Notes: a model not told the origin generated them from the letters alone. Shown: positions 23,987-35,194, counted from the first letter of the stretch. The stretch: DNA of 64,000 nt from Pyrrhosoma nymphula (GCA_963573305.1 OY754329.1:148687266-148751265); one strand, 5' to 3'. Made by a program: numbers and translations.

Positions 23987-25850
23987 TTTTACTTTTTATT
24001 TCGGAAAAAAACGTTGATATTCTCTGAATATGCAACAATCATTGCATAAAATAGTGAAAGAATTTTTTTCAAAGTGCTTTTTTTATACCAGCACACGTCT
24101 GTGAAGTTCATAAAAAATGGTCGAAAAATTATTTTCCCTTTTTTTTGTGAAAACTGACGGAAAATGTTTGCTTTTGCTACTGTTGCGTTTTAATGTAAGA
24201 TACGTATTTTTCAACAATACCAACAAAAAAATGTGTATGTTTTAAACCAACTTTAGTGAAAATTTTGATTTTGTTGATAATTTTTCTAACTTTTTATTAA
24301 ACAATTAAAATATGCTATTCTCTGAATATGCTATTTTTTTATGTTTGCTTTAGGTGACAAAACATTTTTGTACCAAATTATAAAGCAAAGTGTCAACTAA
24401 AATATGCAAAAGAAAAATCCTGCCCCAATCTGTCCCCCCGACCACTCCCATGAAGTTATGTGCGCAAAGGCCCAACCGCGCGGCGCGGAGCTGAGATGCG
24501 GAAATTTGGTCAGAATTTGCTACAGTTAATTACTCGATTAAAATGAGACAACACTCGTGTTTTCCACACTAGTATACATAACAAACTCTATGTAAGCCTT
24601 ATTGTTCCATTTTTGCAATGAGCACATTACGATTTTATTTAGGAAGATTACATTTGCAAGGTTCAACTTGTGCGCCGGCAAGTCGAAAGCTTGTCTCGTG
24701 AAGCGGGCGACTGCAGGGGAATATTTCTCACCCTTGGAAAACACAATTTTTTACCTCTATGCACTCACATATTTTAACTTTCATATATTCCTGAGCGTTT
24801 TTAACTATCAGCCGCTCAAACCTTCGAAAAAGGAAAGGGTACAGCAGTGGCTGCGGTCATTACCGGGCCGACCGCGATGATCTTGTGCCCGTTAACCCTA
24901 CCTTAGTCTGAAGATTTTTATCCTGCGTTTGAGAGCTTTCATCCCTGTACGGCTGAGTGTAGGTAAATATGGAATTTGATGCTTTGTTTTTCGTTTGTGG
25001 AAATACCGATTATTGCTTTATTGCCTCGTCCCTGAAAAGGGGTTTTTGCACTTTTAAGGAATGCTTCTCTTGGACACGTGCACGGACGAATTTGACGAAG
25101 TAGCTCCCATGGGTTTTTCTACAAATGCTTGTTTGTTTGGTCGAAAATATTCTCTTTTTTCACGATTTTACTGAGCAAATTAGTCAGATTTTCCTCGTGA
25201 GTGCGAAAGGATCTCAGTGCTTGATCCACGGAAGCAAAAAACCAAGAGTTCTCTGAGGTACAATTCCCCAGAGCGTGAAATGTCAACATAGAGGCCGAAC
25301 TAGAGGATACCACGGATCAATAATAGGGTACGTTTCCCTAGACAAAAATCTCAGTGATTGCGTGTGTATTACGCAGGGAATTTTATTCTAATTTGATTTG
25401 TTTCTCCGGTGAATCAGCATCATGACATTCCGCATTAGAAAAAAATGGACCCCACGAAAGTGACCCGAAAAGAAATGCATGACGTGATTTCCAATGGAAG
25501 TGGAAATTCGGTGTAATCAAAAATAAAATTATACTTGCAATATCTTCACAGTAAGTTTAACCTAGGAAAAGACATGGAAATGTAGGAAATTTTGATGAAT
25601 GTCATGCACGAAAATATTTTCAATTCATATTTCAAAAAATGGGATAAATTTAATAGTCCTCGACTAACGACAGATTTAAACAAACACTTTTCTGTAGGTT
25701 AGAGAAGGATATACCGTTCCCAGCGGGCATGTATAAATATCTGCTTGGAACTCACCTTTCAGGTTGGTACCACTCACTGTTTAACATATTTCCATTGGCT
25801 GTATTTTACTCCAAGGCAATTAGTATTACTATTACAATCTAGTTTCAGGT

Positions 25851-26879
25851 TCTTCTGAGTTAAGTGGCAAAGGAAGGTCGAAAAAAGATTTTGAGAGATC
25901 TTCTGATAGAACTAAAAGAAGATAAGTACCAGATTTAAGAGAGAAAGCGTCAGCAGCAGAGCTAACGCTAGCCACATCCATGACATTGCGCTCCAAAGGA
26001 AATGACACGGCAGTGAAAATAATCACTGAAATAACTACAACAACCCCCACCCGAGGAAAAAGAATATTCATACTGTAATTTCGTGATTTCTTTGTAGGCC
26101 AAAGCTACCAATGGGAGCAAAACCGAATCGTAAAGGAGAAAAAAGGAGATTCAAGATTCGTTAAAACAAAAATGGGACTTGTAGTTTACGTTCCAAAGCC
26201 TGGTCAAGGGACAACTAATGATGGGAACACTGCCCGACGTTCTTTTTTTAATCCCAAGCTAACATCAGAAATTACCGGTATGTTAGTCAATTATAACTTA
26301 AAATATGTATATTTATATTTATAAATTCCAAAATTTGGCATTCATAAACAGAATTTTTGTGTTAATTACGTAACAATAATTAGGTTTCTTTTCCGTACTA
26401 AGTATTAACGAGGAACTTACTGCAAGGTTTGACACAATTTTGAAAGCTCTCTCTCTTCTGGGCTTGAAATAAATTACGGTACTTTCAGCGATTACTGCTC
26501 AAATACCGCTTCCCTATATGTGTAATTGTATCCGTGGTATTTCATGCCGCCCACGGTACGCAAGATGCTATTTCATGGAACATCAATTGCAAAGGCAGCA
26601 GTTCTACCCATTTGCCAGCTGTCGTAGGAAGCGTTGGAAACTCGGCATAAAGATATTAAAAGGTACCGAGCACACCATATGAGAAAATTTTCCCGTTTGG
26701 CTGAAATGGAGGACCTTTTCCAAAGGCTCCTCCTAACTTTGGATCCTCTAATATCTGGAAGTTTTATTTCAAAAAATGTAAAAAGATATGTTTCGAAAGA
26801 AACACGAGATTTGCTTGTGATGGAGGAGCCAACTTCGGATGAGGACAATGATGATTTGGAATCTGATGAGAACTTATAG
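25851..26879 (+). pseudogene. broken Transib transposase (RAG1-like C-terminus)
   Basis: One frame from 25851 gives a basic N-terminal-type segment (GRSKKDFERSSDRTKRR, TTTTPTRGKR), then GLVVYVPKPGQGTTNDGN and TARRSFFNP up to SEITG. A GT-AG intron-like segment of 106 bp follows (26278-26383), then NEELTARFDTILKAL. After a one-base frameshift near 26464 comes YPWYFMPPTVRKMLFHG, then ETRHKDIKRYR, MRKFSR and EMEDLFQRLLL, and an acidic tail to TAG at 26877-26879. The R.YR…R…EMED pattern parallels RAG1 around its third catalytic acid. Stops at 25923, 26076, 26523 and 26625 and the missing middle, where the two catalytic Asp residues should lie, show it is dead. Family assignment is by recalled motif pattern. 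Confidence 0.75.
26278..26383 (+). other. probable spliceosomal intron inside transposase remnant
   Basis: The frame ends ACCG|GTATGT and resumes after …AATAATTAG at 26384. Removing 106 bp joins SEITG to FFSVLSINEEL in phase 1 with the reading order kept. The segment is very AT-rich, as introns here would be. It could instead be a random insertion, but the canonical borders and preserved frame favour an intron. Confidence 0.6.
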
Positions 26880-27353
26880 TGGGTTAATGAATTAATTTCT
26901 CGGGTTTTATCATTTGTAATAAATAATTTTAGGTTTTATTTTTTATATTATCCGTTTCAAGATTTAATATGTTTCTGAAGTTATTTCTTGTGTATGTAAC
27001 GACAGTACAAACGCTGACCCTGATGCCTAGTCTTAATTAATTATTTTATTAATATTGTGTAGGTATAAAAATCATTTCATGTACCTATTTTATGTGAAAA
27101 TTTTTGTTTTAAAAATAATAAATATATTTGAAACGACTTACTTTCTAATAAAAACCATTCATTAAAATAAAATAATCCCTCCATACTGCAGCGGTACGCC
27201 TATTCAAATTTTGGATTTTTTTCAGACTCCAATAATTTGTTTAAAAAAAAGGCCCAGGATCATTTTTTGCCAAATTATCATAATGTTCATGTTTGGAAGG
27301 CTAAACAAAAATAGTTGGGAATATTTCGTCTTTCTATCTATAAAAATAAGGAA

Positions 27354-27396
27354 TACATGATTTTTGACCAGCTTTTTACGATTTCAGTCCACAGTG
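27354..27396 (-). repeat. right terminal inverted repeat, RSS-like
   Basis: Read inward on the minus strand: CACTGTG, 22 bp, then TCAAAAATC, which matches the nonamer ACAAAAACC at seven of nine positions. It pairs with 23944-23986. The flanking CGTCC completes the target duplication. Confidence 0.75.
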
Positions 27397-30300
27397 CGTC
27401 CCCGTCAGATATGAACATCTTTCAACTTTCGATGCAGCCTGCGTTGCCGGAGCTGTGGCAGGATGGGAGAACCATCGCTTTCTGCCTGTCGTTCGTTGGT
27501 CATATTTATCAAAATTCCTCATTTCTTTTTCATTTTCTCTCACATTACCTCAATTCGTTCCTGAGGAATTGTGAGTCATTTTATGACCATTGTCATCAAC
27601 TGAATTTAAGCGGAAGGGAGGTTTAAAAATCGTTTCTAATGAATGAGAAAATTGTTGAACAAAATCGAAATTGTCATTTTAATTTTTATGGCATCAGGAA
27701 CGTGAAACTTTGAGATCCACTTTTTCGCAATTTTTGTCTTCGAATTCTTAAAACAAATAACACCAGCGCAGATCATCGTCAATACTCCTTGCAAGCATCA
27801 ACAATTTTACTACATCACTTACAATAGTGAGCAATAACTCGGAAGACCGAACACTTCCAAGGTTTACCAACGTCATATTTTTTTCATCTGATGCTGCCAC
27901 TTCTATCAAGACGGGGTTTGTGAGTGACGCAATACACTCCGGCTGAACGACGCAAAAACGGATGTGTTAAAATGTAACTTCTACCTTTCGCTGCCCGTGT
28001 CATCCGTTTGTGGCTCAAGACAAACTCTCCTCACGATTGGCAGAATTTAACGTCAATACCATAAAATGTAAATGAAACCACTATACATCAAAGTGGCAAT
28101 GCTTACTGGAAATATCGCGCATTATTACCCGCATCGGGTAAATTGCCCATGAGTATTTTAAAATGTTCTTCATATCTCAGCGTATGAACGATATTTTGCC
28201 GCTTGTGTATGGTGAGATTAAAACCAAATTTATTTTACAGAGAGTTCTGAGAGACGTATCTATTATCTACCCATACCCATCCCCCAACAGACCCCTATGC
28301 TAAAATTCAATTGATAGCCCCATTTCATCCGCTGGGGTCCCCTGAGGTGCCTTGAAGCATGATATGAAGGGGAAGTGCGAACAGGGATCCTCTTGCACAA
28401 AAAATAATAATAAGATTTATTATACATATCTTTAAACAAGAATCGACATTTACTATGAATAATCCCTTCCCTTGGCCTACAACTTTGACGCAGTAGAAGG
28501 TGTTGTGCAGCGCCCAAGCCAGAAAATGACAACCCTCAAGGTGATGGTTTTGGGGATGATTTTCAGCCTCATTTCCTAGTGACGCTAATCCAAGGTTCTA
28601 TTATATTTAGCTCAAATTTTAAAAACATGCAATCGGAACTCAGTAAAAGGATACAGAGATTCAGTTACTCAAAGAATTAATGAAGAGGTTTCTCTTCGGA
28701 TTACCTATCAAATTGTTTAGACACTATAAAGAGAATAATTTCAATATTCTCCGGTGGTTATTTATGACCCAACTTTATTACTGTAGGAATAACATTATAT
28801 ATTCATCAGCTCTTTTACAGCTAATGCTTCTGACGACCGCATCATACAAAGCATGTTTTTTTCAAAAGCCTGAAATAATTCTATGTCCTAAAACTTGTCA
28901 ATCACAGAAAATAGTAGATTCACAAAGCATAGGCATTCAATATTTTTACAAATAGCACATTTACAACAAGCGCATTCAACATGTTTACAAAAAGCGAAAG
29001 TTTTAGATTCCTTAATCCCCATAACCTAATTATCTTCGAATCAGCAGTCCCTTTCAATTCGGTTATTTGATATTCGCTCAAAACTTGTCGCCAGATAAGC
29101 GACTAATTTTAAGTCCCCAAATTTTATTTATTTATGTGCAATAAAAGATTAAACAAGGCAAATTTAGTGCAACCGTACATATAAGTTTTTCCGAGCTAAT
29201 GGTGCCCTTTCCGTGCAATTCACAAAAAATATTAAATTTAAATGAGTACGAAAGTGTATACATGTGATGTACTGAATATGATAACTTTCTGATCACGGAA
29301 TCAAAGGTATTTGGAGATTGATTTATCTTATTATTGAAGCGATAATTTTCTAATAGCGAAACCTTACTAAGAGGCCATTCGTCTCAAAGTTATAGCTATG
29401 GGTATCAAACTATAATTCTTGAGTAAGTTTATCGCATTTATACGTCATTATTTCAGCAATGTAAACTACCACTGGCTCTTTAAATAACTGTTGATAACTT
29501 TTAAAACATTTTATATTTATTCATAAATAAACATAATAAGATTTCATACTATCCAGCTTCTTTTTAGATCAAATGGTGCCTTATTAGAAAAATAAAATAA
29601 TCTTTCAAAAATGAGTGTCTTTTTAAATATCTAAAATCATCGAATAAATAGTCTAAAGAGCTTTCGCATCCCATCTCAGAACTTCTTCGAAAAGGACCTC
29701 GTCCATTTAAAACCTATTCAAGTCCCTACCGGAGTCGATTTCATCAAGGAATGATCTCACTAAGTGATATGATTTAATAAAAAAAACAGCACTGGGCGCT
29801 CATACGATCCATTATGATGATGAGTGGCGTGAGTGATTCAAGTGGCATGTAGTGACTTCAGAGGCGAAGGTAATGTCGAGGGGTGAAGTAAGTGCGCCCA
29901 TCACCACCAAGCCACTTCAAAATAGCCTCCGCCCAGAGCAGGACTCGTCTCACCCGTGCACAAACAGATAATCACACCTACGTGATATCCGGGTGCATCA
30001 GAGCCATAGATTACACGTGACCTTCTCCCTCTTGGAATGAAATTACGATGCAATCCCGTGTATAATCATCACGACAAGATTGTAACATGAAGCGATGTCT
30101 AAGTGATGTATGGCGAGCATGAATAAAACGAGACCATTACCTGTTACCAGGTGGTTAGGCGTTTACTATTAGCCATGGTTTGACGGCATCAGGTGCATGA
30201 GTGCAGCCCAGACCTTAGCAGAGTAAGCATATTACCATTCAAACTAAGTTACTTTCATTGATCAACTTATTATCTTTATGTCTAAGGCATTTTGGCCGTT

Positions 30301-30477
30301 TTAACACATAAAAAGAGGAATACATAAAGCTGCAAGAAGGCATTCAATAATGGTAATTCATAGGAGTCTACTAATAGCCATAAAATGAGCCCTGGAATTA
30401 AGGTAGTACTTCATCAGAATATATATGCTTCATTCTTACATTTGGAGCATACTCTTACATGGCAGTGAGTAGTAGTA
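27397..30477. other. non-coding, nothing recognised
   Basis: AT-rich sequence right of the Transib element. Frames of 90-100 codons at 27315-27626 (crossing the transposon end) and 28680-28955 have no domain and unlikely composition. A CATACCCATCCCCC…-type patch near 28267-28300 and an ATAATAATAAG run near 28405 suggest old retroposon tails without a body. Confidence 0.5.
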
Positions 30478-30840
30478 ACAGTTGCTGAGCAAACAAGACT
30501 AGAAGCCAAGGAAATGTGATTTTTTCAAAGAATGGTGAACATCAAATGGACGGAGAGTATTACCGATGATGAAGTCCTGCGAATGGCTGGGGAAAACATG
30601 CGTGTAATAAGGACTCAGAAAAAAAGAAGAGACAAACTTATCGGACACTTTCTGTGACACAACAGTCTCTTGACAAGAGTACCGAAATGAGAGAACAATA
30701 GGAGGAATGATTGAGGATGAATTACATTTAGCAAATCATGAGGGACGTCAAAGTGAAGACGTCATGTAGGAATTAAACGGTTTATCGACTAGAGTGGAGG
30801 GCTACAGAAATTCAATTTTCGTGATGACTGCTGATGAACG
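30478..30840 (+). pseudogene. decayed LINE C-terminal fragment
   Basis: In one frame: RLEAKEM, a TGA where Trp fits, then FFQRMVNIKWTESITDDEVL, GENMRVIRT, KKRRDKLIGHFL, a stop, then HNSLLTRV. After a frameshift, IMRDVKVKT and a possible EWRA tail follow. This order (KRLEAFEMW-like, W(T/S)….T.EEVL, RR.KLIGH, HNSLL) is the C-terminal connection of a common LINE family in animals; 36343-36717 and 59562-59905 show overlapping parts of the same order. No reverse transcriptase precedes it. Several stops and at least one frameshift make it non-coding today. Confidence 0.7.
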
Positions 30841-32389
30841 CTACAAATCCTTTCGCCTCTCCGAATCAAACCAACGTACCCACACTGCATACACATAAGA
30901 CAGCCTCAGAGTGCCTTCAGTTCCAATAAAATTAAGTCATCAAACCGTTATATTTTGATAAATCCAACAGAAGGCTGTATGGAGAGAAACCTTGAACTGA
31001 GGGACCGAATTTGTGCGATTACCGAACTCGTTAACTCCGAGGTTTGCGTATGGGTGATACTATTTAACTACCACTGAAAACAGCTCTTATATATCGGGGT
31101 ATTATCAAAAATTTCATATAGGCCTTCAAATTAATATCATCAATGAGTGATAGGGATAACACGCGTTTTGGCTCATTTTCCAATATTTTCACAAGTTTTC
31201 TTTAAAGTTTACCAGAAGTAACCGTTAAATTCAGTCATGCCCACCCAAATGAGGGATTTGTAGAAAAGTCACATACATTCCGTTCAAGCTCTATCAGTTG
31301 GCAAGCTAAGATTCCGGCGTGCTTAATGATGGAATGAAAGTATCGTGGTGCTTACGAGAATGATTCGAAATAATTCTCATGCATGAATCTGGGACTGCAT
31401 TCATTGTCGGAAATGTATCATTTTTTACTTTTTTTAAAGTGAATAATCAAATATTGCCTCTTTCAGTAGGACATTTCTCCATAATTATCAGTTTTTTTCG
31501 CAAGTAATGTCGCAGGAAAGAACCAAAGAGCAAACCTAAAGTACGAGTACCACGAGAAAATGTTTACGTTGAGAATGGTTTCAAAACATGACGAAATGAT
31601 ATTAAAGAGGGGGTTCGAAGAAATTAATAATTGGCGAAGGACATATTTACACCAGCATGCGTGAGCTATCTATTTCAATAAAGAAATAAAATAAAATAAA
31701 TAAATAAAGAGAATATTTCTGAAAATAATTGAAAACTGTTTAAGGCACATTTATGCATATATTTCTTTTCCGGGTATTTAAGTGAAAAAATCGATAGCCA
31801 TCCTTTAAAAGAATGACAAAAGAAAGGTTAATTACGTACTGCCAAAAACATTTTCACGTCTTCCTCTCTGGCTCTATCCTTGTGCTTGAGCTTGCAAGTA
31901 TGAGGATGGAGCTGAATCCGAGCAAAAATGCTCACTTCAATGAAATCCCGATGGAGAGTGGAGAAAAGAGAAAGCTCTTCATTGCCTCGAGCAGGAGTCG
32001 AAGTCAAAACTGGTTGTGAAACGAACTCGAATTCGTCATAGACGACGCGGTTTAAATGAACACCACTGGGGAGTAGCAGACTTTTGGTGGCCAAGAATTT
32101 CCAAATCCTGCTTTAGACTGATCTCGATGCACTTTCTACTCCGGAGGTTTAGATAGCATTTGTCTTCAATGAAATTTCTGCCCCAAAAAATGGCTACCGA
32201 ATAATTCCGAGGATGACATATTACCTTTAGATAAGACTTAATAGCGCATTATTACTTAAAATTCATGTATTTCAGTACCCGATGAACATTACTGTGGTCA
32301 CTAAATAAATAAATGATGCATGTTTTCCATGTTTCCTCAGATTATTTTATAAGTACTACCGGTACATGATTATTTCGCCGACGGTTCAC
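30841..32389. other. non-coding; A-rich tail-like run at about 31680-31710
   Basis: No gene seen. AAATAAAATAAAATAAATAAAT near 31684-31707 resembles a retroposon tail. At about 31066-31115, CCACTGAAAACAGCTC…TCGGGGTATT resembles part of the SINE body at 62760-62820, so a worn SINE piece is likely there. Confidence 0.4.
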
Positions 32390-32445
32390 CATGCAGCTAA
32401 ATTCAACACCAGTTCGACGGAACTGGTGTTGAATTTAGCTGCATG
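32390..32445. repeat. perfect 26-bp inverted repeat with 4-nt loop
   Basis: The arms 32390-32415 and 32420-32445 are exact reverse complements (CATGCAGCTAAATTCAAC … GTTGAATTTAGCTGCATG), separated only by GACG. Perfect arms with such a short loop are unusual among the decayed repeats around it. It could be a recent foldback, the centre of an inverted duplication, or an assembly or library artefact. No coding or terminator context is visible. Confidence 0.85.
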
Positions 32446-32631
32446 TATAGATTTTTACAATTTTGAGCCTGGAAAAATATAATTCATTACCATGGGTATT
32501 AAGCAATAGTTTTTCCCAAGAATATGAGAGCATCCATATAAATTTAAGGTCATCGATGCCGAAGAGGTTAAGAAAATATTTCTTTACTTCGGGAAAAAAA
32601 TTTAGAAAGGTGCAGGTCTATTGCTTGCATT

Positions 32632-32752
32632 TAATTTATTTATTTATTTATTTCATAAACCTAAATACAGCCTCGAGGACCATTTTACATCAGGCGTTGT
32701 AACAGTTACAAAGGACAACACACACAGCCATGTCCTGGGAGGAGAAAAATCC
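32632..32752 (-). mobile_element. truncated SINE copy
   Basis: On the minus strand: GGATTTTTCTCCTCCCAGG, ACATGGCTGTGTGTG, a variable body, then an (AAAT)n tail at 32636-32656. It shares the CCCAGGACATGG core and tail type with 62735-62893, where a tRNA-type B box is still present. The tRNA-like head is missing here. Being non-coding and tailed, it is best read as a 5'-truncated SINE. Confidence 0.6.
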
Positions 32753-32983
32753 AAAACTTTTTTTCCAAAAATACGGGAAATATAAAAAAATATCTCTTAT
32801 TCGCCCGGCTAATCGATACACTGATGCCCCATTTAAATTACTAGCTTTCTACCCTAGTAATTTGAAAGCCAGTAAAAAGTTTCCCATGTGAACGCAAGTA
32901 CCAACGCCAGTAATGCCAACGTAAATAGGTTTTTATTTACGTTGCTGTTTACCACGCAAGAGTTACTAGGGTTGAATGATGGT

Positions 32984-32987
32984 TACT
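32984..32987 (+). repeat. 4-bp target-site duplication TACT (left)
   Basis: TACT precedes GGGCATTTCCA at 32988 and follows GGAAATGCCC at 35143 (35144-35147). Removing the insert and one TACT restores a continuous MITE right half. Confidence 0.6.
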
Positions 32988-33347
32988 GGGCATTTCCACG
33001 AAAATGTCAACTTTTTTTCTAAAATTAAAATTTAGGCTGGAAATATTTTATCTTGATAATTCAACAGTAAAATGATTGAATTTTATGACATCAGTATTTA
33101 ATTTGTCCAAACAAATTGGTAACTCATTTGGTGATTGTTGAATTCAAGATGGCTGCCAGAGATTTGTTATGAACTATTTCATCATAGATTACAGAGTAAT
33201 ATATGTCAACAAACAAGATAAGCAATGATTTTATTGCGTAGTTTATTTTGTGTAGTATAGCTTTTGAAACGTTTTGAAACACACATCAACTTTTATATGC
33301 AATGTATAGAGATTTTGAAATACATATGTAAGTGCAAATGCAAAAAT

Positions 33348-33549
33348 GGCAATTCCGTCACAAAAACTCAATTTTTTTTTATTTTATCACCATTTTATAA
33401 CATAGAGATTTTATTTTCTTCCTGGAAAGGTAGGTTCTGATACCCTTAAAGGTCTTAATATTAGATTCCCTCAAAAATGTTTTATTCGAGGCCATATAGC
33501 AGGGTGACGGAATTACTCAGATGTGACGGAATTACTGTGACAGAATTAC
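33348..33549. repeat. left cluster of GTGACGGAATTAC boxes
   Basis: Boxes at 33348-33361 (as GGCAATTCCGTCAC), 33504-33516, 33523-33535 and 33537-33549 (GTGACAGAATTAC). Three lie within 46 bp of each other. They match the right cluster in inverted orientation. Confidence 0.75.
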
Positions 33550-33909
33550 CTAAAATTAAGTGATGTGTGTTTTTAAGAGGCCCTCATTTTAGATAGCAGT
33601 GTTGAATAAATTGGATAGTCGCCTACTTCTGAGCTGATATTTTAGGTTAGATAATTAACTTTGTAATTTTGTTATGTTAGGTAAAGAGATAAATTATTCG
33701 TGGGTGAGCTGTTAAAAATATTGTAAGTACAGTTTACTATAGTCTCCTTATCTCTACCATAAGAATGAATTTCTTAAAAATGGGCTACGCATATGGTATA
33801 TGTGAATGAGTATGCCCTACAATAAGAATCAATACGTAAATGTCCTTATTGAATCACAGAAATGGCAATTTTCCACTATTAACTGTCCTTAGACCCTAGA
33901 TCAGTGCAG

Positions 33910-34550
33910 TGGATGGAATTGGAGGTGAAATTAAAAGACAAGCAAAACTTGCCATATTAACAGGAGTAGCTAAGATTTCATCAGTCGAGACTTTGTTTGA
34001 ACACTGTAGTGCAAAAAATGAGAAAATCAAAATGAAGTATATTTCAAGTAATGAACTACAGGCCAACAGAAAAGAGAATCAGGAACGATGGGAAAGAATG
34101 TCATCTAGCATATCGGGTACCAGAAATACCCATAATGTTGTAGTTGTAGACAAGCATACTGTCTCACTGAAACCGTATACCGAAGCAATAAATTATAAGA
34201 CATTTAATTTAAGCCTTCAGAAATCCACAACAAAATATTTCAGATGTGATGTTGCTTCCACGAAGTCCTTGGCAGTTGGAACTTTCATATTGGCAAGCTA
34301 CAGTGGCAAGAAGACAAAACAAATGTATGTAGCACAAATAGCTTCAGTATCAAATGAAGATTCAAATTGTTATGAAGTACTGAACCTACGCCGAAATGAT
34401 GACAAGGGGATGGTGTACATATTTCCAGAGAAAGAAGACAGATGCTGGATTGACAAAATGGATGTCGTTCACCATGAGCACCAGCCTATACTTAACATAT
34501 TTGGAAATCACATTCGTTACATTTTTCATAATGCAGTGAATGGACAGTAA
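33910..34550 (+). CDS. transposon-encoded protein, C-terminal exon, intact
   Basis: An uninterrupted frame of 213 codons ending TAA at 34548-34550, the longest clean frame in the window. It opens just after a splice-acceptor-like …TCAGTGCAG|TGGATGG and has a stop a few codons upstream in the same frame, so an upstream exon is expected rather than a start here (no ATG at this point). Visible parts: DGIGGEIKRQAK at the start, LFEHCS, YISSNEL, ENQERWERM, SGTRNTHNVVVVD, then a region rich in Lys/Tyr/Cys with CDVAS and GTFILASYSGKK, and IDKMDVVHHEHQP near the end. The opening (DG.GG..KR, FE.CS, ERW, GTR..H) matches, from memory, the C-terminal part of transposon-like proteins common in arthropods and cnidarians. 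I do not know its biochemical role. Confidence 0.7.
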
Positions 34551-34731
34551 AACACACATTAGTGCAAAATAATAATAATATTTTATCCCCTTTTATTATT
34601 CTTATTTGTAATTTGATTGTGTATAGGCTACATTTTTTTGTTTTAACTTGTCATAATTTGTTGACTGTTGATTCAGAGTTGGTAGAAGTTAAATGGCAAT
34701 ATTCTTTTTGAGTTTGAAACAAGAAGCAATT

Positions 34732-35129
34732 GGTAATTCCGTCTCGGTAATTCCGTCACGTGTTTTTGTATGACTGTTATATACACATCATTAATTTGTA
34801 GTTTTGGCAAACTGTGCTATCATAAGCAATGGCTCAAACATTGTTCAGAGCCATTTTAAAAGTTTTCAAATTCTGTTTAGATTCACAGAGTTTTGGAGAT
34901 GTTTGAAATCATTACTCATAGGAGGTTGACCTGGCAGTAATTCTGTCACATGTAAATTTTAGGCATATTTAGAAGGTATTTAGATAATTAATTTTGTTTC
35001 TATGTATGAACATGATCTTAACAAAAGTTTTTTGATCATGCACAGTTAGAAGTGTTGCAATTATTTAGTATTTTACAATTTTATTACAATATCCTATTAC
35101 ATAGTTTTCTCTAAAGGTAATTCCGTCAC
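34732..35129. repeat. right cluster of GGTAATTCCGTCAC boxes
   Basis: Boxes at 34732-34745 (GGTAATTCCGTCTC), 34746-34759 directly adjacent, 34935-34949 (AGTAATTCTGTCAC) and 35116-35129 just inside the right terminus. All have the same orientation, inverted relative to most left-side boxes. Confidence 0.75.
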
Positions 35130-35194
35130 ATATGGAAATGCCCTACTACCATTTGTCTTACTAGCGTGGAAAGCTATTAATGTGAATGGAGCAT

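Larger units (their letters stand above)
23944..27396 (+). mobile_element. Transib DNA transposon (RAG1-related), internally deleted
   Basis: The ends are 43-bp inverted repeats (23944-23986 and 27354-27396), about 84% alike, starting CACTGTGG and sharing CTGAAAT, AGCTGG and CAAAAAT. The 5-bp flanks are CGTCG and CGTCC. Inside, a plus-strand transposase remnant (25851-26879) has a C-terminus that resembles Transib and RAG1. Terminal CACTGTG/CACAGTG, a GC-rich 5-bp duplication and RAG1-like coding sequence are together diagnostic of the Transib superfamily. The element is 3453 bp, but the transposase lacks its central part, so it could only move if supplied in trans. The left part (24000-25800) is AT-rich with no clear exon; a direct repeat TATTCTCTGAATATGC occurs near 24018 and 24317. 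Confidence 0.85.
32988..35143 (+). mobile_element. DNA transposon with GGGCATTTCC ends and subterminal repeats, superfamily unassigned
   Basis: The 11-bp terminal inverted repeats GGGCATTTCCA bound 2156 bp, with a TACT duplication. A 13-14-bp box GGTAATTCCGTCAC recurs in the subterminal zones: at 33348, 33504, 33523 and 33537 on the left (three of four reading GTGACGGAATTAC) and at 34732, 34746, 34935 and 35116 on the right (all reading toward the right end). Such inverted arrays of short boxes are typical transposase-binding sites. The only coding sequence is 33910-34550. The left terminus is worn beyond the first 11 bp. I could not place it in a named superfamily; a 4-bp duplication is made by several. 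Confidence 0.65.
32824..35194. mobile_element. small MITE split by a later DNA transposon insertion
   Basis: The outer ends form a 37-bp inverted repeat with 31 matches (32824-32860 and 35158-35194), sharing TAGCTTTC and CTAGTAA. Without the inserted 32988-35143 element and one TACT copy the unit is only about 210 bp, a normal MITE size. Internal CCAGTAA and TTACTAGGG motifs add symmetry. No flanking duplication could be set with confidence, so the superfamily is open. Confidence 0.5.

Noticed and set aside
23646..24017. 123-codon open frame as a gene
   Set aside because: It runs across the left terminus of the Transib element and has no domain.
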